Shown in pieces: positions 22,020 through 30,718 of a stretch of 38,516 nucleotides of DNA. Both the position numbers and the translations under genes were made by a program. The notes under the pieces are model-generated. The model saw nothing but the letters and a program-made list of their open reading frames with translations. It had not been told where the DNA came from and searched no databases. Positions within the stretch are counted from its first letter, which is position 1, and the number at the start of each line of letters is the position of its first letter. This stretch comes from Desulfobacteraceae bacterium (GTDB lineage: Bacteria; Desulfobacterota; Desulfobacteria; Desulfobacterales; Desulfosalsimonadaceae): assembly GCA_021737225.1 (NCBI GenBank), contig JAIPEJ010000005.1, positions 1 to 38,516 of the forward strand. The letters are read 5' to 3'.

Positions 22020-24504
22020 TGACTTCCTGGATAATGGATTCTGCCAGGGGCTCTACCTGCTTTTGCTCCTTGAGACGCATGTCCAGCAGCACGGTTTTGC
22101 CCAGCACGATGCCGAGCCGGCCCAGGTTGGTGCCTGTATCAGCCGGCGAGCGGCGGTCAAAGGATGCCTCCAGCATATCCGCAGTGGTGCTCACGGAAAA
22201 CCGGAAATGCGCAAGAACCGTCCGGATCAGTTCAATCCGGAAAAACCGCTGCTCCGGGTTTCCGCCGCCGCCCTTGAAGCTGAAGTGGATGTAGTTTTGC
22301 TCGGTCTGCGGGCTGACAAGCGCGTCGAGCACGGCAAAATGGTACCCGAACCGGAGCAGGGCATGCAGGTATTGCCTGTCCACAATGGCGTAGCTGCTGA
22401 AAAGCGTGGATTTCTCCACGTTGACAAAGTTCGCAGAACTCTTTGCATATGCGTCCCAGTCATAGTGAAGGATGTCCTGATCCCACTGAACCGCCGAAGA
22501 TCCCAGTCCGGCAAAAAGCTGCTGCATGGGTTGGCTTTGGACCTGCTCCAGGCGAACCGTTTTCATGGTCCCGGCATCCGGTGCCAGCCCCTTGTGCACG
22601 TCCAGCACGTGCATGACAAGGGGAATTCCGGAAATCAGGCGTTTTGCCCCGTAGCTGTCCAGGCCCCGGCGGCCCACCAGGGAAAACATTTCCCTGACCC
22701 CGGCTTCATGAACGTAGCGTACTATATCATGCAGGCTTTTGCAGGCCTGGATGGAAAAATCCGCACCGCCCGGGTCCTGCAGATTCAGCGGGGAAATATA
22801 GGCAAGTGCTGCTGACAGCATCCTGAGCGCCGGGGTGTCTTTGGGTTTTTGCGCCCCGTCTTCGGGCGGCTTTGACGCAAATCGGCGGCCGGACAGGACC
22901 ACGCCTTGGTCGCCGTCCAGGCTGACGGCTTGTCCGTCTTCGAGTTTTCCGGCATCCGGGGCGTTGCAGATTACTGGTATTCCGGCTTCCCGGGCCACGG
23001 AGGCAAAATGGCAGGCAGGGCTGCCTTTTTCCGCGATCACGGCCCGGACCCGGGAAAGGGCCAGGGTTAGTTCCGGGGGGAGCTCCCCGGTCACGAGCAC
23101 CGCATCTGCTGGAATCTGTGCAGGCAGGCTGGGATCCTGCAGGTGATGCACCCGGCCGGATGCCTGCCCGGAGCTGACCCATTGTCCCCGGGCAAGGATT
23201 TCCGCATCCGGATAATCGGTCTCCTCTGATTCCGGTGGTTCGGCAGACATTCGCAGGGGCCTGGATTGAACAATGTGGATTCGGTGGTGCTTGTCCACGA
23301 GCCATTCCACGTCCTGGGGCGCGCCGAAAATATCTTCCAGTGTCTGCCCGAAGCGAAACAATTCCGCCAGGGTTTGCCGGGGCAGGGGACAGGACGGCCC
23401 TGGATCATATAGCCGGTCGTGCCGGGTGTCAAATCCGGCCGTTGCCTGGCAGGTTTCCCCGTCCGCCAGTTTTTCCCCGCTGCCGGAAACCATGTACAAG
23501 GCGGCCTGTTCCGGGCGGTTCTGGTCCCGGGTGTAGAGAATGCCGCTGACTTCCGCTTCGATGGTGGGCATGATGAGCACCGCCATCGGGGTCATCAGGT
23601 CTGTAAACCCCTGGCTCATGCGGTAGTACAGGGCATGCGGGCTGTATTTGCTTGCCAGTACTTCTTTGTAGGCGTCAACCCAGTTTTCCGGGGGCACGTT
23701 TAACCGGCTTTCAAACTGCCCGGCAAATGAAGCCTGCAGGTCTTCTCCCACGGCGCTGCTGCGCAGGGCCAGGGCGGTATCAGCCATGCCGTGCTGTTTC
23801 AGGGCTTCTGATACTTCGGTTTCCAGGGCTTTCGGCATTTCTGCCTGCATGATCCAATCCCGGATGGTCCGGCTGACTTCCGGGATGACCTCATGGTTAT
23901 CCGGGCCGAGCCGGGCCAGTTCCTTCTGGATGGCGGGCAGAAGCCGATTTTTTTCCAGCAGCAGGCCAAAGGCGCGGGTGGTGACCGCCATGCCGTGCGG
24001 AATCGGCAGGCTGTGTTCGGTGCCAAGCACGGACAGGGTGGCCGCCTTGCCCCCGGCCAGGTCCTCGGACAATTCGGATGCCAGGGAAAGGACATGGGGC
24101 GGCGCGGTGCCGGGCGGGTCTTCCGTTAAAGCGAGATTGACGTAAAAGGCGTATTTTCGGTGGTAGTTGCGCAGTAATGCGTATTCTATGGGATTAAAGG
24201 CGATCAGCGAATCAACCAGGCCCTGGATTTCAAGGTCCAGCAGGCCGCAGAGGTGCTTTATGTGCTCGCAATCACAGACCAGGCGTTTCTGCTTGATCTC
24301 CTCGAGCCGGGAGATGAGCTCCAGCGCGCTTCTGTCTCCCTGTCGGAGCCGCTGGAAAGCGGCGTACTTCTTCCGGATCAGCAGTCCGGGAAAAGCGGTT
24401 TGGAAAAACCAGTTTTCCAGGGTGTGCTTGATATGCGAGCGGATCTGCTGGCCCCGGGTCAGCGGAAGCTGACCGGCCGCGGATTCTCTGGGTTTTGCCG
24501 GCAT
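21994..24504 (-). CDS. PEP synthase-like protein with a non-standard C-terminal domain
   Basis: An 836-residue protein. After an N-terminal helical region (1-135), residues 140-420 are the pyruvate-phosphate-dikinase ATP-binding domain: LAGGKAATL, LRSSAVGEDLQASFAGQFES and DVEWLVD with IHIVQSRPL. Residues 430-540 are the phosphohistidine swivel domain with H499 in SPACHFASVAREAGIP, a variant of the usual TSHAAIVARE. The PEP/pyruvate TIM barrel expected next is absent; residues 550-836 form an unrecognised domain. It may therefore pass phosphate from ATP to an unusual acceptor. Start and response-regulator stop share one base (TGATG), so the two are coupled. Pyruvate to PEP activity is doubtful. 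Confidence 0.85.
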   Translation of the reverse strand: MPAKPRESAAGQLPLTRGQQIRSHIKHTLENWFFQTAFPGLLIRKKYAAFQRLRQGDRSALELISRLEEIKQKRLVCDCEHIKHLCGLLDLEIQGLVDSLIAFNPIEYALLRNYHRKYAFYVNLALTEDPPGTAPPHVLSLASELSEDLAGGKAATLSVLGTEHSLPIPHGMAVTTRAFGLLLEKNRLLPAIQKELARLGPDNHEVIPEVSRTIRDWIMQAEMPKALETEVSEALKQHGMADTALALRSSAVGEDLQASFAGQFESRLNVPPENWVDAYKEVLASKYSPHALYYRMSQGFTDLMTPMAVLIMPTIEAEVSGILYTRDQNRPEQAALYMVSGSGEKLADGETCQATAGFDTRHDRLYDPGPSCPLPRQTLAELFRFGQTLEDIFGAPQDVEWLVDKHHRIHIVQSRPLRMSAEPPESEETDYPDAEILARGQWVSSGQASGRVHHLQDPSLPAQIPADAVLVTGELPPELTLALSRVRAVIAEKGSPACHFASVAREAGIPVICNAPDAGKLEDGQAVSLDGDQGVVLSGRRFASKPPEDGAQKPKDTPALRMLSAALAYISPLNLQDPGGADFSIQACKSLHDIVRYVHEAGVREMFSLVGRRGLDSYGAKRLISGIPLVMHVLDVHKGLAPDAGTMKTVRLEQVQSQPMQQLFAGLGSSAVQWDQDILHYDWDAYAKSSANFVNVEKSTLFSSYAIVDRQYLHALLRFGYHFAVLDALVSPQTEQNYIHFSFKGGGGNPEQRFFRIELIRTVLAHFRFSVSTTADMLEASFDRRSPADTGTNLGRLGIVLGKTVLLDMRLKEQKQVEPLAESIIQEVSDVFPVQE

Positions 24505-24875
24505 CAGGCCGAACTCCGGTTTTCCAGGATGCTGTGGACCTTTTGTTCAAGCTCGTTTTTGTCGATGGGCTTGACCAGATATTCCCGGGCGCCCAGGTCC
24601 ATTGCTTCCCGGGCGGTTTCCAGGGTGGGATAGCCGGTGAGCATCAGCACTTCAATATCCGGGCTAGCCTCCTTGAGTTGTTTTAAAACTTCCACGCCGC
24701 TCATTTTCTTGAGCTTGATGTCCAGGATGGCGATGTCCACGCGCTGCTGTTTTGCATATTCCAGGGCCTGGTGTTCTTCGGTGAATACGGCCACGGAATG
24801 CCCCTTGCGCTCCAGGATCCGCTTGATCATTGCGCCTGCGTCCTCGACATCGTCAAGGACCATGATTTGGCTCAT
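24504..24875 (-). CDS. Single-domain response regulator (CheY-like receiver)
   Basis: A 123-residue stand-alone receiver domain. The acidic pocket (D8, D9), phosphoacceptor D52 in IAILDIKLKKMSG, the switch threonine in LMLTGY (T80) and K102 in LVKPID are all present. It has no output domain, so it must act by protein contact. It lies 19 bp downstream of the sensor kinase, its likely phosphodonor, and overlaps the PEP-synthase-like gene by one base, making that protein a plausible output target. Confidence 0.93.
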   Translation of the reverse strand: MSQIMVLDDVEDAGAMIKRILERKGHSVAVFTEEHQALEYAKQQRVDIAILDIKLKKMSGVEVLKQLKEASPDIEVLMLTGYPTLETAREAMDLGAREYLVKPIDKNELEQKVHSILENRSSA

Positions 24876-24894
24876 AATATACCTCCGGATCGAA

Positions 24895-27012
24895 TCATGT
24901 TTGCTGTTCCTGCCGGGACAATCCCAGTTCTTCGCATTCCTCTTCGGGTAGTTTCATGTACCAGAGCGGCAGCTCCACCAGGAACACGGTTCCCGGGCCC
25001 AGGGACGTGTTCCGGTCTGTCACGGCCTGCAGGTATTCCTTGGGCGCGGGACTCAGTACATTGATCCTGCCGCCGTGATCCTTGATGATCCCGAAGGTTA
25101 CCGACAGCCCCAGGCCGGTGCCCCGGCCCACGGCCTTGGTGGAGAAAAACGGATCAAAGATCTTGTTGATGTTTTCCTGCTTGATGCCCGGGCCGGTATC
25201 GGTCACGGTAATGGCCACGCGCCTTCGATGGGCGCACAGCTTGGTTGTGATCCGGATGTATCCGTCCTGCTCGATGGCATCAAATGCGTTGTTTAAGAGA
25301 TTTAACCACACCTGTTTTAATTTGTCCTTGTCCCCGTCGATATCCGGGATATTGGGGTCAAAGTCGGAAAGCACCTGTACCCGGTTCAGGCCGAAGGTGT
25401 GCTCGACAAGAGAGATCACCTCCTGGATGGACTCATTGATGTTCACCTCTGTCTTGGTGGTCTGGCTCTGCCTGGAAAAGCCCAGAAGGTCGGACACGAT
25501 ATTGCTGCAGATCTTGGTCTGCTTTTCAATAATGCGCAAATCCCCGGCCATCTGGCCGTCTTCGTCGACATCCTCGAGCAGCATCTGGACGTATCCGAGT
25601 ATGATGCCAAGCGGCGTGTTGATTTCATGGGCCACGCCTCCGGATATCCGGCCGAGATCCTCCATTTTCTGGGACTGGACCAGCCGTTCCTGGTATTGCT
25701 TGATCACGGTAATGTCCCGGGCGGTAAGCAGAAGTCCGGAGATGCGGCCCTCGGTGTATACCGGCACCTTCAGGATGTGAAACCAGATCGCGGTTTCCCC
25801 GTGGCTCACGCTGATCTCCTTGGACAGCGGCTTGCCGGTCTGCAGGACCTGCATGTCCTCGTGATAGTTCTGATCGGCCTGGGATTCGGTGAAAATGTCA
25901 AAATCGGTCCTGCCCAGGATATCTGCCTCGCTGAGCTTGAAATAAGCGCAAAACGCCTTGTTGACCGCCTGGTAAACCAGGTTTTCGTCCTGCAGGGCCA
26001 CCAGGTCCGGGGTGACATCCAGGGTGGTGCGCAGCACCTCCTTTTGATGCGACAGTTCCTTTTCCGTGTTCTGGAGCTGCCGGATCCGATCGTCCAGGGT
26101 CATGGCCATGTAGTCAAACGCCTCGGCCAGTTCCTGGATTTCATCTCCGGCATTTTTCCGATATACTGAGCAGTTCAGGCAGCTGAACCGGCCTTTTTCG
26201 TCCAGGTCCGCTTCATCTCGGGGCAAATGATATGACGGGCACATTGTTCCGGCAATGTACCAGCATCTGCGCCGGGTATCGCCGTAGGCCGGACACGAGG
26301 TGGCCCGGCATTTGTTGATTTCCCAGCACTGCCGCCTGAGTTCGGGTGCGGAGTTTACGCTGAGGTTGCCTCTGACCATTTCATTGGCTGAATCGGTCAG
26401 GGTCCGGATGCGTTTGGTAAATCTCGAGGAAAACCAGGAGGCCGCGATCAGGGCCAGAATGGTGATTCCGCCGGTGAGCCCGAAAATCCAGAGGCTCAGC
26501 CGCTGAATCATCGCCTCGAGCCGCTGCCGGTGCATGCCGATGCGAACCGTGCCCCGTTGATTTTCCTTGATCCGGATGGGCCGGGCAAAATCATAAATCT
26601 TGCCCTTTTCCGTTTGCAGCAGCATGTTCTTGGAGCGGTTTGCAGGCGGGTCCCCGTCATATGCATCCAGAAGCGCCACCGGAAAGCCCTGGTCAAAAGT
26701 GTGCACCAGCACCCGTCCGGCCCGGTCCAGGATAAAGGCATAGGCAAGATCCGAATTGGCCTGATGCATCTCGTCGACCAGGTTTTTCAGGCGCAAAAAA
26801 TCCCTTGCCAGCAGGGGTTCTTCAGCCCTGTAGGCCAGGCTGGCGGCAAGCACCCGGCCCCGGTCCTTGCTTTCCTTTACCAGTTCCGTGGAGGCGATAT
26901 GCGTGCTGATTGCGCCCAGGATCAGGCCTAGACAGACAATCACGGCGGAAAGCCCCAGGTGGAACCTGGTCTTGATCTTCATCCGCTTTATGGAAAACAG
27001 TCTCTTAATCAC
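24895..27012 (-). CDS. Membrane sensor histidine kinase with CW-type cysteine domain and PAS
   Basis: A 705-residue hybrid-free sensor kinase. Two membrane helices (about 19-42 and 171-193) flank a periplasmic sensor domain; a HAMP segment follows (194-222). Inserted between HAMP and PAS is a cysteine-rich block at 229-281 (CWEINKCRATSCPAY, CWYIAGTMC, CLNC: C229, C235, C240, C250, C258, C278, C281), a pattern seen in many deltaproteobacterial sensors and a candidate metal or redox switch. PAS spans about 325-435; the HisKA phosphoacceptor is H462 in GGVAHEINTPLG; the ATPase domain has NLLNNAFDAI, DTGPGI and GTGLGLS. The start overlaps the end of a decayed PhnD-like lipoprotein gene by 8 bp, suggesting that protein once supplied the ligand signal. 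First intact gene of the four-gene operon. Confidence 0.93.
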   Translation of the reverse strand: MIKRLFSIKRMKIKTRFHLGLSAVIVCLGLILGAISTHIASTELVKESKDRGRVLAASLAYRAEEPLLARDFLRLKNLVDEMHQANSDLAYAFILDRAGRVLVHTFDQGFPVALLDAYDGDPPANRSKNMLLQTEKGKIYDFARPIRIKENQRGTVRIGMHRQRLEAMIQRLSLWIFGLTGGITILALIAASWFSSRFTKRIRTLTDSANEMVRGNLSVNSAPELRRQCWEINKCRATSCPAYGDTRRRCWYIAGTMCPSYHLPRDEADLDEKGRFSCLNCSVYRKNAGDEIQELAEAFDYMAMTLDDRIRQLQNTEKELSHQKEVLRTTLDVTPDLVALQDENLVYQAVNKAFCAYFKLSEADILGRTDFDIFTESQADQNYHEDMQVLQTGKPLSKEISVSHGETAIWFHILKVPVYTEGRISGLLLTARDITVIKQYQERLVQSQKMEDLGRISGGVAHEINTPLGIILGYVQMLLEDVDEDGQMAGDLRIIEKQTKICSNIVSDLLGFSRQSQTTKTEVNINESIQEVISLVEHTFGLNRVQVLSDFDPNIPDIDGDKDKLKQVWLNLLNNAFDAIEQDGYIRITTKLCAHRRRVAITVTDTGPGIKQENINKIFDPFFSTKAVGRGTGLGLSVTFGIIKDHGGRINVLSPAPKEYLQAVTDRNTSLGPGTVFLVELPLWYMKLPEEECEELGLSRQEQQT

Positions 27013-27359
27013 GCGGCTTCACCTCGACCTTGCGGGTCAGTTCGCGGATTGGATCGAAATCCGCCCATTTGCACGTGTTCTTCAAAGGTGTACGGGAAGA
27101 TCTGGCGGATGGGCAGTTCGGTTTTTTCAGAAAGATATGCCACCAGCCGATGGTGCCTGGCATAGGAGACCCTGTGGGAGTACTGTGGCAGGCACGCATA
27201 GGTCAGGGAATCGAGATCCCTTTGGGTCTGGATCTGCTTGCGCTGGCTCAGATCGACCTTCCGGGCGGCCTCGTCCTGATCGCAGGCGGACAGGAAAAGC
27301 GCGGCGCACAACAGGACCGGAAAAAGGAATCTGGCCATGAATGGAAAATACGATTTCAT
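27005..27359 (-). pseudogene. Truncated PhnD-like substrate-binding lipoprotein
   Basis: The reading frame from 27359 begins with a lipoprotein signal (FLFPVLLCAALFLSAC, cysteine lipobox) and continues LTYACLPQYSHRVSYARHH and LSEKTELPIRQIFPYTFEEH, the start of PhnD-type phosphate/phosphonate-binding proteins, which are usually about 300 residues. After about residue 99 the similarity stops and the frame ends at 27009. In the neighbouring frame, sequence ending DFDPIRELTRKVEVKPRD and stopping at 27005 looks like the authentic family C-terminus. I infer an internal deletion of some 180 codons plus a frame change. PhnD-like lipoproteins next to sensor kinases usually act as their ligand receptors, so sensing here is probably altered. 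An expressed short lipoprotein of 116 aa remains possible. Confidence 0.65.
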
Positions 27360-27484
27360 TTACATATAGGTAACAATGCGCATGCCGAAAGTCAAGGCGG
27401 GGCAGGGCCGCCGCGCCCGCGCGGCAAAAAGATACGATCTGCCGCCGGCGCGCTGTACCAAAAAGCGGTTGGATAAAAGGGGTT

Positions 27485-27997
27485 TTACGGCTTGATTCGA
27501 ATCGGCGTGTTAACCTCCACAGCCCGCCAGATTTCGTCCATCTCAGAATTTGTCACGGCGATGCAGCCGTCGGTCCAGTTAAAAAGCTGGATAATTTCTG
27601 CAGACAGCCGATCGGCACCGTTTTTCTGGCCGTGGATCATGATCGCCCCGCCGGGGTTTACGCCCGATTTTCTGGCGGCTTTCCGGTCATCCGCGTTCGG
27701 ATAGGAGATGTGGATGGATTTGTAAAACTCGCTGTCCGGATTTTTATAATCCAGGACATATAGTCCCTCGGGGGTTCGCCCATCGCCTTGCTGCCGCTTG
27801 TGCCCCTTGGGACTGCCGCCCAGGGCCACGCGATATTCCTTTATGACCTTGCCGTCTTTTCTTAAAAGAAGCTTTGACTCTGATTTGACAACCACGACAA
27901 TCTCCGCTTTCTGCATTCCAAGGCAGAGAGCTGGCGTCACAAGCAAAACAATGATGGCAAGTATTCTAATGGATCGGTACATAATTTCTCGTTTCAT
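27485..27997 (-). CDS. L,D-transpeptidase (YkuD) family protein
   Basis: An exported 170-residue YkuD-domain protein that would form or modify peptidoglycan or protein-peptidoglycan crosslinks in the periplasm. A signal peptide (RSIRILAIIVLLVTPALCLG) precedes the catalytic domain; the active-site signature is split as usual into IMIHG (H122) and WTDGCIAVTN (C145). The upstream part GDGRTPEGLYVLDYKNPDS is also typical. An alternative ATG at 27982 (MYRSIRIL) has a slightly better ribosome-binding site. No partner genes adjoin it. Confidence 0.92.
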   Translation of the reverse strand: MKREIMYRSIRILAIIVLLVTPALCLGMQKAEIVVVVKSESKLLLRKDGKVIKEYRVALGGSPKGHKRQQGDGRTPEGLYVLDYKNPDSEFYKSIHISYPNADDRKAARKSGVNPGGAIMIHGQKNGADRLSAEIIQLFNWTDGCIAVTNSEMDEIWRAVEVNTPIRIKP

Positions 27998-28137
27998 CGG
28001 TTTTCAGCAGCGGCAGCGGTCCCCACCTGAACCGCCGGATCCCCTCGGGGCATGATAACCGCTTTTTCGTTTAAATATACTTGATCGCGATGGCATGGGC
28101 ATTTTCGGGGCGCAGCGTCCCAATGTTTTCTGGTAAT

Positions 28138-28932
28138 TTAAACAATATGACGATAAAACTCCGGGCGCCTGTCCACGAACAAATCGTTGTTTTCAGTCAT
28201 TAGTTTTTTCCGCGCCGCAGATACGTCAATGTCACGGACAGCAACAGCCTCCTCCCCGGAGCCGGAACTCGCCATAATCTTCCCCTTTGGTCCAACGATC
28301 CGGCTTTGCCCCGTAAACGAAAGCGCTCCCCGCGGGCGCGTTTCTTTGCCGGTTCTGTTTGCTGTTATTGCATACACGGAATTTTCAAGGCAGCGCGTTA
28401 CCATCGCATTCTGGCAATAATCCAATACCAGGTTCGAGGGATGGCAAATCAGGTCGGCGCCCTGCAGTGCAAGCGATCGGGCCACCTCCGGGAACACCCA
28501 GTCAAAGCAAATCATAACACCCACGTGTATGCCTCGGATCTCTATTGTTTTCAGCGGCGTATCCCCGGGGTCAAAGTACTCTTTTTCGGTATTAAAAAGA
28601 TGCAGCTTGCGATATCGATGCAACAGCCCGGATGGGCCGATTACAAGTGCGGCATTATACACTCGTCCCCGGCATCGTTCCGCAAACCCGGCAACCAGGT
28701 AAAAATCGTTGTTTTTACAAAGCCTTGTCAGGCCTTGAACGGTAGGGGATGCAGATACATCCTCGGCAAGTTCATTTAACTCCCCGCGGTCCTCGAAGAA
28801 GTATCCCGTAAATGCAAGCTCGGGCAGAACTATAATATCTGCATCCACGCCGGCAAGCGCATTTTCCGCTTTCTCCAGGTTTCGTCCGGGGGCGCCGAAT
28901 TCGGGATGAAATTGATAATATCCGACTTTCAT
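28138..28932 (-). CDS. Carbon-nitrogen hydrolase (nitrilase superfamily)
   Basis: A 264-residue member of the nitrilase/amidase superfamily. The Glu-Lys-Cys triad is visible: E38 in VLPELAFTGYFF, K109 in RYRKLHLF and C142 in MICFDWVFPE. Family features such as YNAALVIGPSGLL and GKEXRPRGALSFTGQS-like C-terminal segments are present. It hydrolyses a C-N bond (amide or nitrile) of an unknown substrate. It begins about 42 bp after the GTTGGGC end of an attC-like site, so it looks like a gene cassette. A GC hairpin (GGGGCGCAGCGTCCC, about 28108-28122) lies just past its stop; no clear attC was found there. Confidence 0.92.
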   Translation of the reverse strand: MKVGYYQFHPEFGAPGRNLEKAENALAGVDADIIVLPELAFTGYFFEDRGELNELAEDVSASPTVQGLTRLCKNNDFYLVAGFAERCRGRVYNAALVIGPSGLLHRYRKLHLFNTEKEYFDPGDTPLKTIEIRGIHVGVMICFDWVFPEVARSLALQGADLICHPSNLVLDYCQNAMVTRCLENSVYAITANRTGKETRPRGALSFTGQSRIVGPKGKIMASSGSGEEAVAVRDIDVSAARKKLMTENNDLFVDRRPEFYRHIV

Positions 28933-28973
28933 ATATTTTCCTCGATTGCAGCGGCATAAAGCTACGCATCAGC

Positions 28974-29025
28974 GCCCAACAAAGCGTGCAGCGGTTTGTT
29001 GGGCCGGCTGTATGAGGTGTTATGC
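28974..29025 (-). other. attC-like recombination site (integron cassette boundary)
   Basis: On the minus strand: GCATAAC (29025-29019), spacer, CAGCCGG, loop CCCAACAAA, CCGCTG, spacer, GTTGGGC (28980-28974). This is the 1R-2R-loop-2L-1L order of an attC site, with one unpaired extra base in 2R, as required for strand choice by integron integrases. It lies between the stop of the hydrolase gene and the start of the nitrilase gene, as in a cassette array. Mismatch of the outer boxes is expected at a junction of different cassettes. Identified by eye. Confidence 0.6.
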
Positions 29026-29053
29026 CAAGTCCTTGGTTTGACCCGACGACCGG

Positions 29054-29974
29054 TCATCGGCTCCTGTTTTCATCGATAAAAGAGATCAATAGCCGGCTTA
29101 TCTCTTCGGGTTGATCCTCCATAGCGAAGTGACCGCACTCCGGTATCAGGCGGAGTACCGATCCCGGAATTGCCGTATGGAGTTTGTGAGCCCACTCAAC
29201 AACCTGCCACGCGTCGTTCTCGCCCCAGAGGATCTGCACCGGCATGGCCGAAAGTTCCCATAGCCGGTGTGCGATCTCTGAGGTGTGTTTGGGATCGTAG
29301 TGCGACACTTGGTGTTGAAAGAAACTGCTCTGGCCGATAGGCCCTGAAATCAGTTCGAGAAATATATCGAGCGCGCCGGATGCGAATTGTTCTTTGTAAT
29401 GCACGGCACTCAGGAGCCATTCCCGAAAATGAGCGCGATGTTGGGCGTCAGGGGCCTTGATAAGGACTTCAAGGCCATCCTCCATCTGTTTCCTGGTTCT
29501 GCTGGACGGCCAACTGTCAAAGCTTACAGAGTCTACCAAGGTCAGCGACTTCGCCATCGCCGAATGAAAGATGCAGAAGCGTTGGGCGACGGCTCCACCG
29601 ATGTCGTGGGCCACGATGTGGGCTCTTTCTATCCCCCAATGCGCCATCAATTGCTTCAATATCGGGACCTGGGCAGAGACAGACGTGTCCACGGCTTGAT
29701 CATATGGTCGTTCCGAACGCCCATATCCCAACAAGTCGTAGACATGCACGGAGAATCCTTCATCTGCCAGCCTCGGGGCAACATTGCGCCAGATGTACGA
29801 AGATGACGGCGTTCCATGGATCAGCACCACGGATTCGCCCGAACCCATAGAGCCATAAGCAACTCGAGATCCGTGCACAATGACATTCTGGTCGGCGATA
29901 CTAGCCAAAAGATTCCCCCACTTGCGATCTATGGCTCCATGTCGGTGGTTTGTTGGAGAACCCGGAGTTTTCAT
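29054..29974 (-). CDS. Alpha/beta hydrolase with Asp nucleophile (haloalkane dehalogenase/epoxide hydrolase-like)
   Basis: A 306-residue alpha/beta hydrolase. The nucleophile elbow VAHDIGGAVA has aspartate (D124) instead of serine, as in haloalkane dehalogenases and epoxide hydrolases; the oxyanion segment is LIHGTPSSSYIWRNV and the histidine is in PECGHFAMEDQPEE. The frame is open upstream to 30013, but that stretch overlaps an attC-like site, so I chose ATG 29974, 13 bp after it. With attC-like sites on both sides it looks like a mobile cassette gene. Dehalogenase versus epoxide hydrolase cannot be separated by eye. Confidence 0.9.
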   Translation of the reverse strand: MKTPGSPTNHRHGAIDRKWGNLLASIADQNVIVHGSRVAYGSMGSGESVVLIHGTPSSSYIWRNVAPRLADEGFSVHVYDLLGYGRSERPYDQAVDTSVSAQVPILKQLMAHWGIERAHIVAHDIGGAVAQRFCIFHSAMAKSLTLVDSVSFDSWPSSRTRKQMEDGLEVLIKAPDAQHRAHFREWLLSAVHYKEQFASGALDIFLELISGPIGQSSFFQHQVSHYDPKHTSEIAHRLWELSAMPVQILWGENDAWQVVEWAHKLHTAIPGSVLRLIPECGHFAMEDQPEEISRLLISFIDENRSR

Positions 29975-29986
29975 CCGGTGCTTGCC

Positions 29987-30049
29987 ACATAACACTACTC
30001 TTGCAGCGGGCATCGTATTTTGCGATCGCCTGCAATAACGATGTTATGC
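29987..30049 (-). other. attC-like recombination site (integron cassette boundary)
   Basis: On the minus strand: GCATAAC (30049-30043), spacer, TTGCAGGCGATCG, short loop, GATGCCCGCTGCAA, spacer, GTTATGT (29993-29987), 63 bp in all. The inner arms pair over TTGCAG/CTGCAA and ATCG/CGAT with unpaired bases. Outer boxes pair as ACATAAC/GTTATGT-type 1R and 1L. It separates the flavin reductase stop (30127) from the hydrolase start (29974). Confidence 0.6.
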
Positions 30050-30126
30050 CGGCACAGAGCATCGCTGGGCGCCGCCGTGCTTTTCATTTTTGCTCCCGGG
30101 ACTTCCTCCTGGCTGGCCAATGAACC

Positions 30127-30669
30127 CTAAAGGCCTGATGGGAGCTTGGAGGCCATCATCTTCTTCCGGTCAATCTTTCGCCCGTCGACGATGAACGTTC
30201 CGTCACCAACCGCGTGAACCGTGCGTTTCTCCTCGCGTGCGGTATCGATGTATGCGGCAACCGCCTCTAACACAACAATGTTGTGCTTTTTAACGATGTC
30301 GATGACCTTGCACTCAATGTTGGCGAGGCACTCCTTGATCAAGGGCGGCCTGACGAGCTTGGCCGGTACCGGTGTGAGCTTGAATTTGGCAAACTTGTCT
30401 GTGTCTGCCCCGGAGCACGTCCCTATGCCAACCACCTTATCCAATAGGTCGACGGTGGGAATTGCAATGACGCACTCCCGATTCTTCCGCAGCGCCGCGA
30501 AGGAGTGATTCCATTCACCCGTGGTGATAGCAAATACCGGAGTGAAATCCATCACCATGGTCCAGGAGATCGTCATGATGTTGTCTTTCTTTCCATCATG
30601 GGTTGTCACGAGGACCACAGGCCCAGATTCCATCAGGGTGAAAGCCTTGCTCAGTTTCAACTGATTCAT
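30127..30669 (-). CDS. Flavin reductase-like FMN-binding protein
   Basis: A 180-residue split-barrel flavoprotein of the flavin reductase-like family (COG1853). Typical segments are PVVLVTTHDGKKDNIMTISW, the flavin-contacting TTGEWNHSFAALRKNRECVI, and GIGTCSGADTDKFAKF. Such proteins bind FMN and reduce flavins or other acceptors in the cytoplasm. The frame allows an upstream ATG at 30690, but GGAGAAG precedes ATG 30669 (MNQLKLSKAF), so I chose the latter. It starts about 50 bp after a GTTGGGC box and ends before an attC-like site, so it also fits a cassette. Confidence 0.9.
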   Translation of the reverse strand: MNQLKLSKAFTLMESGPVVLVTTHDGKKDNIMTISWTMVMDFTPVFAITTGEWNHSFAALRKNRECVIAIPTVDLLDKVVGIGTCSGADTDKFAKFKLTPVPAKLVRPPLIKECLANIECKVIDIVKKHNIVVLEAVAAYIDTAREEKRTVHAVGDGTFIVDGRKIDRKKMMASKLPSGL

Positions 30670-30718
30670 GCGGGCTTCTCCGATAGTCATGCCAGGCTTG
30701 CGCGCTAGATGTTAAGGC

